64,000 nt of DNA from Rubritepida flocculans DSM 14296 (GTDB lineage Bacteria > Pseudomonadota > Alphaproteobacteria > Acetobacterales > Acetobacteraceae): NCBI RefSeq assembly GCF_000425365.1, contig NZ_AUDH01000005.1, forward strand, positions 1-64,000, written 5' to 3'. The translations under genes were made by a program, and so were the position numbers. Below, piece after piece: positions 53,687 to 61,986 of the stretch. The notes under the pieces were generated by a model. It saw nothing but the letters and a program-made list of their open reading frames with translations, was not told where the DNA came from and did no database searches. Each line of letters starts with the position of its first letter. Position 1 is the stretch's first letter.

Positions 53687-54738
53687 GCGGCGAGGAACTC
53701 CAAGAGGCGGCGCGCGGCCGCGTCCCAGGAAAACAGGGCGGCGCGGGCGCGCCCGGCGGCGATGAGGCCCTCGCGCCGCGCGGGCTCGGCCGCGAGGCGC
53801 GCCACCGCCTCGCCCAGGCTCTCGGGGCGCGCGGGGTCGAACCACAGCGCGGCCTCGCCGCACACCTCGGGCACCGCGCCCATGGGGGCCGCGATCACCG
53901 GGCAGCCGCACCACATGGCCTCCACGGGCGGCAGGCCGAAGCCCTCGTAGAGCGAGGGAAAGAGCAGGCAGAGCGCGTTCTCGTACAGCGCCCGCAGCTC
54001 CGCGTCGCTCACCCTGCCCAGCGCGCGCACCTCCTCGGGCGGGCGGCCCTCGCCGCGGAACACCGCGGCATCCTTCGCCCCCGCCACGGCGAGCACCGCC
54101 CCCGCCCCGGCGAGTGCCGCGCGCGCATGGGCGAGCGCGGCGAGGTTCTTGTGCGCCGCGCCGGTGCCCACCACCAGCGCATAGCCGCCCGGCGCGAGCC
54201 CGTGGCGCGCCAGCACGCCCGGATCGGCGGGCGCGCGCAGGATGTGCTCGCCCCCCTCCCAGGTCACGCCGATGCGCGTGGGGTCGAGCCCGAGATGATG
54301 CGCGATGCGCCCGGCCGAGAAATGCGAGACGGAGAGGATGCGCGCCCCGCGCGCCACCAGCCCCCTCTGCAGCAGCCGGTACCAGAGGCGGAACTTCCAG
54401 GAGTAGCTGCCGGGCGTGTCGAACACCCCCGCGTCATGGATCACCACCGCCTGGCGGCGCGCGAGCAGCGGGCCCGTGTTGCCGAGGCCGAGCAGCAGCC
54501 CCTCGGCCGCGCGCGGCAGCTCGAGCTGCTCCCAGAGCTGCCCGCCGCGCCGGCCGACATGGCGTGGCGCGAGATGGGGATAGGCCGCAAGCCCCTCCGC
54601 CCCCGGCGGGGCGAGCAGGCGGAGGGCGGGGGCCTCGCCCCGCGCGGCGAGCCCGTCCAGGGCGGCCGCCATCTCGCGCGCATAGCGCTGCACGCCGGTG
54701 AGCCCCTGTGTGAGGAAGCGGCCGTTGAGGGTGATCAT
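53683..54738 (-). CDS. Family 4 glycosyltransferase
   Basis: A 351-residue GT-B enzyme. N-terminal NGRFLTQGLTGVQRYAREMA is followed by VIHDAGVFDTPGSYSWKFR, and the donor domain contains GTGAAHKNLAALAHA and the EX7E motif FPSLYEGFGLPPVEAMWCGCPVI. It is translationally coupled to both neighbours. It likely adds a sugar, possibly mannose-type, to the growing unit at the cytoplasmic membrane face. Confidence 0.9.
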   Translation of the reverse strand: MITLNGRFLTQGLTGVQRYAREMAAALDGLAARGEAPALRLLAPPGAEGLAAYPHLAPRHVGRRGGQLWEQLELPRAAEGLLLGLGNTGPLLARRQAVVIHDAGVFDTPGSYSWKFRLWYRLLQRGLVARGARILSVSHFSAGRIAHHLGLDPTRIGVTWEGGEHILRAPADPGVLARHGLAPGGYALVVGTGAAHKNLAALAHARAALAGAGAVLAVAGAKDAAVFRGEGRPPEEVRALGRVSDAELRALYENALCLLFPSLYEGFGLPPVEAMWCGCPVIAAPMGAVPEVCGEAALWFDPARPESLGEAVARLAAEPARREGLIAAGRARAALFSWDAAARRLLEFLAA

Positions 54739-56255
54739 GGCGCCAGCGCCTCGCGCAGCTTCCAGGGGCGGCGCAGCAGCGGGCGCAGCCGCCGGCGCTC
54801 CTCCGGCGAGAGGGCGCGGGCCGCCACCCCCGCCGCCAGCAGCAGCCCGCCCGCCGCCGCCCCGGCCGACCACGGCCCCTCCGGCGCCAGCACGCTGGCC
54901 GAGAGCCCGGCCAGCGCGGCGAGGCCCGGTGCGGCCAGCGCGCGCGCGGCCGCCGCGGCGGCGGGATAGGCGCGCGCGGCCAGCCAGAGCTTGCCCGCCG
55001 CATCGGCCAGCGCGCGCAGCGCCCAGGCCAGCGCCGCGCCCTCGATGCCGAAGCGCCAGAGCAGCAGCGCCGACAGGGGCAGGAACAGCAGCACCTGCGC
55101 CAGCACCAGCTTCGCCGTGAGGTCCGGCCGGCCGATCGCCTCCAGCAGCGCATTGGGCGCATAGGCGAGGCAGGAGAAGAAGATGCCGAGCGCGAGCAGC
55201 CGCAGCACCGTCCCGCCCTCGGCGGCGAAGGCCGCGCCCAGCCACAGCCGCAGCGCGAACTCCCCGAAGCCCGCGAGCAGCAGGCAGGGCGGCAGGGTCA
55301 GCGCCAGGATCAGCAGCGCGCCGCGCCGCATCAGCCCCGCCGTCGCCTCCGGCAGCGGCCGGAAGGCCGAGGCCATGGCTGGCAGCAGCGCCTGCGCGAC
55401 CGCGACGGGGATGATCCACATGCGCAGCACGAGGTCGAGCGGCGTGGCGTAGTGCGCCACCGCCGCGAGCGTGAGCAGCGCGCCGATCAGGAAGCGGTCG
55501 GCGTAGAGCAGCGCCTGGTTGAGCACCGAGGCGAAGGTCAGCCAGCCGCCGATGCGCAGCAGCGGCCAGACCAGCGCGGGCGAGCCCAGGGACAGGCGCG
55601 GCAGCAGCCCCCGGCACAGCCAGGCGTAGGACAGGGTGTTGGCGAGCCGGCAGGCCAGCAGCACCAGCATCACCGCCACCAGGCTCTGCCAGGCGAGCAG
55701 GACGAGCGCCGGGCCGATGTAATACATGGCGGCGACAGGGATGGTGACGAGGTTCGCGGCACGGAACCTCTGATGCGCCGCCAGCACGCCCCACAGCGCC
55801 GCGTTGACCACGACGAGCGGCGCGGCGAGGGCGAGGAGGCGGAAGGCGGTCAGCGCCTCCGCCTGCAGGGCGGGGGGCACGTTCAGCGCCCGCTCCATGA
55901 GCCAGGGCAGCAGGGACCAGAGCAGCCCCGCGCCGAGCGCGGCGAAGAGGCCGAGCGCGAGCAGCGCCGTGCCCACCAGCCGGCCCGCCTCGGCATCGCG
56001 CCCGCCCTCATGCGTCATCCTCTCGGACAGCGCGCGCGTCAGCGCCGGGCCCACGCCGAGGTCGAAGATGCCGAAGACGCCGACCAGCGCGAGCGCCAGG
56101 GTGAACAGGCCCCAGCGCTCCAGCCCCATCTGCGCGATCAGCACCGGGGTGAGCAGCAGCGCGAGCAGCAGCGGCAGGCCGCGCCCGAGCGCGTTCCAGA
56201 ACAGGCCGGAGAGCAGTCGCCCGGCCCCGGCCCGCGCGGCGGCGGAATCGCTCAT
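54735..56255 (-). CDS. Polysaccharide flippase (Wzx/MATE-like)
   Basis: A 506-residue integral membrane protein with about 14 hydrophobic segments. The first helix region (SGLFWNALGRGLPLLLALLLTPVLIAQMG) and RALSERM loop are typical of the Wzx family in the MOP exporter superfamily. It would move the undecaprenyl-linked oligosaccharide to the periplasm. No Wzy polymerase or Wzc/Wza homologue is in the window, so the export system is incomplete here. The ATGA overlap couples it to the next glycosyltransferase. Confidence 0.85.
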   Translation of the reverse strand: MSDSAAARAGAGRLLSGLFWNALGRGLPLLLALLLTPVLIAQMGLERWGLFTLALALVGVFGIFDLGVGPALTRALSERMTHEGGRDAEAGRLVGTALLALGLFAALGAGLLWSLLPWLMERALNVPPALQAEALTAFRLLALAAPLVVVNAALWGVLAAHQRFRAANLVTIPVAAMYYIGPALVLLAWQSLVAVMLVLLACRLANTLSYAWLCRGLLPRLSLGSPALVWPLLRIGGWLTFASVLNQALLYADRFLIGALLTLAAVAHYATPLDLVLRMWIIPVAVAQALLPAMASAFRPLPEATAGLMRRGALLILALTLPPCLLLAGFGEFALRLWLGAAFAAEGGTVLRLLALGIFFSCLAYAPNALLEAIGRPDLTAKLVLAQVLLFLPLSALLLWRFGIEGAALAWALRALADAAGKLWLAARAYPAAAAAARALAAPGLAALAGLSASVLAPEGPWSAGAAAGGLLLAAGVAARALSPEERRRLRPLLRRPWKLREALAP

Positions 56256-56371
56256 TCTGGGTTCACCCCGAAACCGGCGCGCCTTCTAGCCGCTGGGGGC
56301 GGGGTGCGGAACCTCGCCCGTCATGCCGGCGGCTGGGCCGCACGGCCGCGGATCATGCCAGGCGGCCGGCG
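56256..56371. other. Gap between priming transferase and flippase genes
   Basis: The 116 nt contain TCATGCCGGCGG and GATCATGCCAGGCGG segments that recall the arms of the family-1 repeats but do not form matching long arms. It may be a decayed copy. No promoter was recognised. Confidence 0.3.
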
Positions 56372-57109
56372 TCAGACCGCACCCTTGCGGGAGAGCACGG
56401 CGAAGGGCGTGCGCAGCAGGATGGCGAGGTCGCGCCACAGGGAGGGCCGCGCCACATAGGCCACATCGAGCGCCACGCGCTGCGCGTAGCTGGTGTCCGA
56501 CCGGCCCGAGACCTGCCACAGCCCGGTGATGCCCGGCCGCACGCTGATGTAGTGGGCGGCGGCCGCGCCGTAATAGCCATCGAGCTCGGCCTGCGTCACG
56601 GGGCGGGGGCCGACGAGGCTCATCTCGCCGCGCAGCACGTTGATGAGCTGCGGCAGCTCGTCGAGCGAACTGGCGCGCAGGAAGCGGCCCACCCGCGTCA
56701 CGCGGGGATCGCGGCGCAGCTTGCGCGTGGCCTCCCACTCGGCGCGGGCCGCGGGGTCGGCCGCCAGCAGCGCCTCGAGCCGCGCCTGGCTGTCCACCAC
56801 CATGGAGCGGAACTTGAGGCAGCCGAAGGGCTGGCCGCCGCGCCCCACGCGCCGATGCGCGTAGAAGGCGGGCCCGCCATCGGCCCGCACCAGCAGGGCG
56901 AGCAGGAGGAAGAGCGGCGCGAGCAGCAGCAGCAGCGCCCCCGCGCCCAGAATGTCGAGAGCGCGCTTCAGCGCGGGGCGCAGCCCCTCGCGCCAGGCGC
57001 GGTGCGGCGGCGCAGCCAGCGCCTCGGGCGGCGCGTAGCCCGCGCCGATGCGGCTTTCGCGCGCCGCGCTGTCGCGTTGCAGGGACGAAAGAGCGTCCAG
57101 GCCCGGCAT
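56372..57109 (-). CDS. Undecaprenyl-phosphate sugar phosphotransferase (priming glycosyltransferase)
   Basis: A 245-residue bacterial sugar transferase of the WbaP/ExoY family. One hydrophobic hairpin (about residues 50-72) is preceded by KRALDILGAG. The catalytic domain has CLKFRSMVVD, LRASSLDELPQLINVLRGEMSLVGPRP and RPGITGLWQVSGRSD. It attaches the first sugar-phosphate to undecaprenyl phosphate and so starts repeat-unit assembly. It lacks the long N-terminal domain of WcaJ-type enzymes. It is the first gene of the minus-strand exopolysaccharide operon. Confidence 0.93.
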   Translation of the reverse strand: MPGLDALSSLQRDSAARESRIGAGYAPPEALAAPPHRAWREGLRPALKRALDILGAGALLLLLAPLFLLLALLVRADGGPAFYAHRRVGRGGQPFGCLKFRSMVVDSQARLEALLAADPAARAEWEATRKLRRDPRVTRVGRFLRASSLDELPQLINVLRGEMSLVGPRPVTQAELDGYYGAAAAHYISVRPGITGLWQVSGRSDTSYAQRVALDVAYVARPSLWRDLAILLRTPFAVLSRKGAV

Positions 57110-57200
57110 CTTGCGCCATCCGTGACGGGGCCGGTCGTCGCGCCCCGTCGGGTTCGTCGCGGCGGGGGAGGGCCCACCCCTCCCTGGCCGCGGGGGGGCT

Positions 57201-57216
57201 TATCCCCTTGGGGATA
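57201..57216. promoter_or_regulatory. Candidate operator upstream of the exopolysaccharide operon
   Basis: TATCCCC and GGGGATA form perfect arms with a 2-nt spacer, about 92 nt upstream of the priming-transferase start. The size and symmetry suit a dimeric repressor or activator. No matching regulator is encoded nearby. Confidence 0.35.
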
Positions 57217-57346
57217 GGCGGCTTTTGGACCCGCTTGGGGCAAGATTGTGGCGGCGCAACAAATCGGAAGCCTGGCGGATCATTCCCTCTCCGGCGGGAA
57301 TCCGCCATTTCCCGCCGAGCGTGCATGGCGGGGAATGGGCCGGACT

Positions 57347-57430
57347 CATGCCAGCGGCCGCTTGCTTCGACTCTTGAGCAAGCGGCGCGGCCGCTGGCAT
57401 GCCCTTGTTTTGGCACGCCGCCGCCCACCA
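57347..57430 (+). repeat. Family-1 palindromic repeat, copy A
   Basis: Arms CATGCCAGCGGCCGC (57347-57361) and GCGGCCGCTGGCATG (57387-57401) are perfect 15-nt inverted repeats around a 25-nt centre. The centre contains TTCGACTC and forms an alternative 9-bp stem, CCGCTTGCT with AGCAAGCGG. A tail CCCTTGTTTTGGCACGCCG follows. This defines the long form of the unit together with copy B. Confidence 0.85.
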
Positions 57431-57443
57431 ACCCGGCGTGCGC

Positions 57444-57473
57444 GATACGTCCGGCGTGACCGCCGCCCGTATC
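57444..57473. repeat. Degenerate family-2 palindrome between family-1 copies
   Basis: The ends GATACG and CGCCCGTATC keep the outer arms of the family-2 palindrome at 57606, but the GGCATG/CATGCC core has decayed. It links copy A to copy B and shares its last base with the arm of copy B. Confidence 0.5.
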
Positions 57474-57555
57474 ATACCAGCGGCCGCGGATTTCGACTCC
57501 TGAGGAGCGGGCGCGGCCGCTGGTATGCCTTTGTTTTGGCGCGCAGCCGCCACAC
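57473..57555 (+). repeat. Family-1 palindromic repeat, copy B
   Basis: Arms CATACCAGCGGCCGC (57473-57487) and GCGGCCGCTGGTATG (57513-57527) are again perfect. Relative to copy A, both arms changed together (CATGCC to CATACC and GGCATG to GGTATG), preserving pairing. The centre is also exactly 25 nt and shares TTCGACTC and TGAG; the tail CCTTTGTTTTGGCGCGC is conserved. Confidence 0.85.
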
Positions 57556-57605
57556 CGGATCCCATCGAAGCAAAGCTTCGCTGGGGGCCCGTCAACCCTG
57601 CGCGC

Positions 57606-57636
57606 GATACGGGCGGCATGTCATGCCGACCGTATC
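57606..57636. repeat. Family-2 palindrome overlapping the puuE stop codon
   Basis: GATACGGGCGGCATG and CATGCCGACCGTATC pair at 14 of 15 positions around one base. The puuE stop codon (57637-57635 on the minus strand) is formed inside the right arm, so the element encodes or replaced the gene's end. Confidence 0.75.
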
Positions 57637-58546
57637 ACAGCCGCTCCGCCACGCGGGCGAGCCAATGGGCCGCGATCTCCCGTCGCCGCGCCACCCAGAT
57701 TTCCGGCCGTCGGGCGACATGGGCGAGCACCGCCGCGAGCCCCGCCATGCGCCCCGGCCGGCCGATGATGCGCAGGTGCAGCCCGATGGAGAGCATCTTC
57801 GGCGCGCGCTCGCCCTCCCCGAGCAGCCACTCGATCGCGCCGATGCAGTAACGCGCGAAATCTTCCGCCTGCACGAAGCCGCCGCCGGGCGAGAAGCGCA
57901 TGTCGTTGCAGTCGAAGCCGTAGGGGAGGATGACATGCCCCGGCGCGTGCAGCCGCGGCAGGTCGTCGTCATAGGCGTCGCTGTCGTAGAGGAAGCCGCC
58001 ATGCTCGATCAGCAGCCGCCGCGTGTTGGGCGAGGCGGCGGAGCGCGTGTGCCAGCCCAGGGGCGCCTCGCCCGTCGCGTCGCGGATGGCGGCGACGGTG
58101 GCGGCGATCACGGCGCGCTCGGTCGCCTCCTCCATCTCGGCGTGGCGCTCCCAGCGCCAGCCATGGGCGCTGACCTCGTGCCCCGCCGCATGCGCCTCGC
58201 GCGCGAGGAAGGGATTGGCCGCGACCGCCCGCCCGCAGGCGGAGAAGGTGGCGGGCATCGCATGCGCGGCGAAGGCGTCGAGGATGCGCCAGAACCCCGC
58301 GCGCGCGCCGTAGGCGTAGTGCGTCTCCATGCAGGGGTCTGGCATGCTGTCCACCTCCTCGCGGATTTCGTGCAGGCTCTCGTTGCGCGCATCGCCGCTC
58401 GCGAGGCTGAGCTCCGCGCCCTCCTCCACGTTCACCACGAAGCTGAGCGCGAGCCGCGCGCCGCCCGGCCAGCGCGGATCGGGCGGGCGCCGGCCGTAGC
58501 CGACAAGGTCGCGGGTCGTCGGCGGCATTCCTCCGGGCAGCGGCAT
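57635..58546 (-). CDS. puuE: PuuE-type polysaccharide deacetylase/allantoinase
   Basis: A 303-residue NodB-fold protein of the PuuE group. The N-terminus DLVGYGRRPPDPRWPGGARLALSF and NVEEGAE, then ATFSACGRAVAANP and GHEVSAHGWRWE, match this group. PuuE of Pseudomonas acts as a metal-independent allantoinase in purine breakdown (family knowledge); other members deacetylate or hydrolyse different amides. Start 58546 has GAAGGA 6 nt upstream. The stop lies in a family-2 palindrome. No other purine-catabolic gene adjoins, so the substrate is uncertain. Confidence 0.72.
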   Translation of the reverse strand: MPLPGGMPPTTRDLVGYGRRPPDPRWPGGARLALSFVVNVEEGAELSLASGDARNESLHEIREEVDSMPDPCMETHYAYGARAGFWRILDAFAAHAMPATFSACGRAVAANPFLAREAHAAGHEVSAHGWRWERHAEMEEATERAVIAATVAAIRDATGEAPLGWHTRSAASPNTRRLLIEHGGFLYDSDAYDDDLPRLHAPGHVILPYGFDCNDMRFSPGGGFVQAEDFARYCIGAIEWLLGEGERAPKMLSIGLHLRIIGRPGRMAGLAAVLAHVARRPEIWVARRREIAAHWLARVAERL

Positions 58547-58608
58547 GGGGCGTCCTTCGCAGCGGCTGCGCGCGGGTTTAGGAAGGGAGCGACACGAGGA
58601 GAAGCCCC

Positions 58609-59541
58609 ATGCTGACCGCCGACGCCAAGGGCGTGTGCGTGATCTGCCCCACGCCCTTCACGCCCGATGGCGCGCTCGACGAGACGAGCGCCGCGACGAT
58701 GACCGAGGCCTATGTGGCGGCCGGCGCCACCGGCCTCACCATCCTCGGCATCATGGGCGAGGCGCCGAAGCTCGACCAGGAGGAGGCGATGGCGCTGCTG
58801 CGCGTGGTGCTGCGCCATGCGCAGGGACTGCCCGTGATCGTGGGCGTCTCGGCCCCCGGCTATGCGCCCATGCGCGCGCTGGCCGCCCGCGCCATGGAGG
58901 CCGGGGCGGCGGGCGTGATGATCGCCCCGCCCTCCGGGCTGCGCGGGGATGACGCCGCGCTCGCCTGGCTGCAGGGCGCGGCCGAGGCCGTCGCGCCCGC
59001 CCCCTGGGTGCTGCAGGATTTCCCGCAGGCGAATGGCGTGCACCTCTCCCCGCGCGTGATCGCCGCCCTCGCCGCCGATCCGCGCTGCGTCATGCTGAAG
59101 GCGGAGGACTGGCCGGGCCTCGACAAGATCGCCACCCTCGTTGGGATGATGGCGAAGGGCGAGATGCGCCGCATCGCCATCTATGGCGGCAATGGCGGGC
59201 TCTTCCTGCCGGAGGAGACGCTGCGCGGCGCTGACGGCGTGATGACGGGCTACGCCTTCCCCGAAATGCTGGTGCGGCTGCGCGCGCTGCTGGCGGAGGG
59301 CCAGCGCGAGGCGGCGATGGACCTCTTCGAGGCGCATCTGCCGCTGATCCGCACCGAGCACCAGCCAGGGCTCGGCCTCGCGGTGCGCAAATACGTGCTG
59401 GCGCGGCGCGGCATCATCGCCCACCCCACGCTGCGCGCGCCCGCGCCGAAGCTCTCGGACGCCACGCGCGCGGAGGTGGAGGCGATGCTCGCCCGCCTCG
59501 CGCGGCGCGATCCGCTGGCGCGGCTGCCGGCGGCGGCATGA
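58609..59541 (+). CDS. Atypical dihydrodipicolinate synthase-family protein
   Basis: A 310-residue TIM-barrel protein of the DapA/NanA family. The Schiff-base Lys is conserved (Lys164, CVMLKAED). However, the GTTGE motif reads GIMGE (47-51) and the catalytic Tyr of YNxP is replaced (QDFP, Gln136), so DapA activity is unlikely. It is more probably an aldolase or hydratase-aldolase on a 2-oxo acid. It is divergent from puuE and coupled by ATGA to a dehydrogenase gene, suggesting a small sugar-acid or keto-acid pathway (inference). Confidence 0.78.
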   Translation: MLTADAKGVCVICPTPFTPDGALDETSAATMTEAYVAAGATGLTILGIMGEAPKLDQEEAMALLRVVLRHAQGLPVIVGVSAPGYAPMRALAARAMEAGAAGVMIAPPSGLRGDDAALAWLQGAAEAVAPAPWVLQDFPQANGVHLSPRVIAALAADPRCVMLKAEDWPGLDKIATLVGMMAKGEMRRIAIYGGNGGLFLPEETLRGADGVMTGYAFPEMLVRLRALLAEGQREAAMDLFEAHLPLIRTEHQPGLGLAVRKYVLARRGIIAHPTLRAPAPKLSDATRAEVEAMLARLARRDPLARLPAAA

Positions 59542-60268
59542 CGCTCGCGGGGCGCATCGCCCTCGTCACCGGCGCGCAGCAGGGCATCGGGGCCGCCATC
59601 TGCGCCGCGCTCGCGCGCGAGGGGGCGCGGGTGGCGGTGAACTGGCTCGACGACGAGGCGGCCGGCCGGCGCGTGGCGGAGGGCTGTGGCGGCCTCGCCA
59701 TCCAGGCGGATGTGGCCACGGCCGAGGGGCGCGCGCATCTGCAGGCGGAGACGGAGCGGCGGCTCGGCCTGCCCGACATCCTGGTCTGCAACGCCGGCAT
59801 CTTCCCGCGCGCGGAGTTCCTCGACCTCACCGAGGCGATGTGGGATGCGGTGCTCGGCGTGAACCTCAAGGCCGCCGCGTTCCAGACGCAGCTCTTCGCG
59901 CGCGCGCTGGCGGCGGCGAAGCGGCCGGGCGCGGTGCTCACGCTCTCCTCCTCGGCGGTGCGCGGCGATCCGCGCGGGGCGCACTACAGCGCGAGCAAGG
60001 CGGGGCTGCTCGGCCTCACCCGCGCCATGGCGCTGGCGCTGGCGCCGCACCGCATCCGGGTGAACGCCATCGCGCCGGGACTGACAGACACGGCCCAGCC
60101 GCGCGGCGGCCACAGCGAGGCGGAGCTGATGGAGCGCGCGCGCGGCATTCCGCTCGGCCGCATGGGCACGCCCGAGGACATCGCCGAACTCGCCGCCTTC
60201 TTGGCGAGCGAGCGCGCCGGCTGGATCACCGGCCAGGTGCACCACATCAATGGCGGGATGTGGATGCC

Positions 60269-60272
<4 letters not shown>
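59538..60272 (+). CDS. Short-chain dehydrogenase/reductase
   Basis: A 244-residue classical SDR. The cofactor motif is TGAQQGIG near residue 10, NAG is in CNAGIFPR, and the catalytic Ser-Tyr-Lys set is in SSSAVRGDPRGAHYSASKAG. The C-terminus GWITGQVHHINGGMWMP is typical. It is coupled to the DapA-like gene upstream and to greB downstream (GTGA). The substrate is unknown, probably a sugar, sugar acid or hydroxy acid by context. Confidence 0.88.
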
Positions 60273-60807
<535 letters not shown>

Positions 60808-60811
<4 letters not shown>

Positions 60812-61986
60812 GCCGCCGCCGCACCGTTCTGCTGCTGGGCACGACGCAGACCCTCGCCTGGGCGGGCAGCTACTACCTGCCCGCCGTGCTGGCGGCGAGC
60901 ATGGCCCGCGACCTCGGCGTCAGCGTCTCCTTCGTCTTCGTCGCCGTCTCGGCGGCGCTGCTGCTCACCGCCGTGCTGGGCCAGCCGGTGGGGCGGGCGG
61001 TGGATCGGCGCGGGGGCCGGGTGGTGCTGGTCGCCTCCAACCTCGTGATGGTGGCGGGGGTGCTGGTGCTGGCCCTGGCGCAGGGGCCGGCGACGCTGCT
61101 TGCGGCCTGGGCGCTGCTCGGCCTCGCCATGGGGATGGGACTCTACGACCCGGCCTTCGCCGCGCTCGCACGGCTCTATGGGCGCGAGGCGCGCGGCCCG
61201 ATCACCGGGATCACGCTGCTCGCCGGTTTCGCGAGCACGCTGGGCTGGCCGCTGACGGCGGCGATGGAGGCCTGGTGGGGCTGGCGCGGGGCCTGCCTCG
61301 GTTGGGCGGCGATCCATCTGCTGGTCAGCCTGCCGCTGAACCTGCTGCTGCCGGGGGCCGAGCACCGCGCGCCCGACGCGGCCAGGCCGCCGCCCGCGTC
61401 CGCCGACGCGAAGCAGGCGCGCGACACCCGCCGCCAGGCCTGGCTCATGGCCTTCATCTTCTGCGCGGGCGCCTTCTCGGCGGCCGCGCTTTCGGCGCAT
61501 CTGCCGGGGCTGCTGCTCGCGGCGGGGGCGGCGCCCGCGGCCGCCATCGCCGCGGCGGCGCTGATGGGCCCCGCCCAGGTGGCCGCGCGGGCGCTGGAGG
61601 CCACGCTGCTGCGCCGGGCGCATCCGCTGCTCTCGGCCAAGCTCGCCAGCATCGCCCATCCGCTGGGGGCGATGCTGCTGCTCGCCGTGGGCGCGCCGGT
61701 GGCGGCGGTGTTCGTGCTGCTGCACGGGGCGGGGAACGGGGTGCAGACCATCGTGCGCGGCACGCTGCCGCTCGCGGTGTTCGGCCCCGCGGGCTACGGG
61801 GCGCGGCAGGGGATGATCGTCGCGCCCTCGCGCTTCTTCGGCGCGCTGGCGCCCGCCCTGTTCGGGATGGTGGTGGAGGCGGGCGGGGCGCAGGCGCTGT
61901 GGCTGACCGTGGCGCTCAACCTCGCCGCCTTCATGGCGCTGTTCTTCCTTCGCGTCGCGCCAGCATCGCCAGAAGCGTCGCGTTGA
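60808..61986 (+). CDS. MFS transporter
   Basis: A 392-residue membrane protein with about 12 helices. The loop between helices 2 and 3 reads GQPVGRAVDRRGGRVVLVASN, a major-facilitator motif A variant. A central loop rich in Arg/Ala (about 185-205) separates the two halves. The start overlaps the greB stop (ATGA). The 3' end overlaps the converging hydrolase gene by 56 nt. The substrate is unknown. Confidence 0.85.

Larger units (their letters stand above)
57110..57634. other. Intergenic region with probable operon promoter and a composite repeat array
   Basis: Nearest the exopolysaccharide operon, 57181-57270 is locally less GC-rich and holds a 16-bp palindrome (57201-57216) that may be an operator. 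From 57345 to the puuE stop the region is filled by two family-1 units, a degenerate and a good family-2 palindrome, and a small hairpin CGAAGC-AAA-GCTTCG (57566-57580). An open frame across it (57200-57619, minus) only translates the repeats and is not called a gene. Confidence 0.6.

Noticed and set aside
56318-56370. Fifth family-1 repeat copy
   Set aside because: Fragments resembling the arms are present but do not pair over useful length, and the tail is missing. Noted only as a possible relic.
57200-57619. A 139-residue minus-strand open frame with a repeated QNKGMPAAAP-like peptide
   Set aside because: The peptide repeat is just translation of the two family-1 palindromes. There is no ribosome site, and the surrounding residues are not protein-like.
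57347-57636. Possible CRISPR array
   Set aside because: Only two related units are present, they contain long internal inverted arms, and there are no uniform spacers or cas genes.
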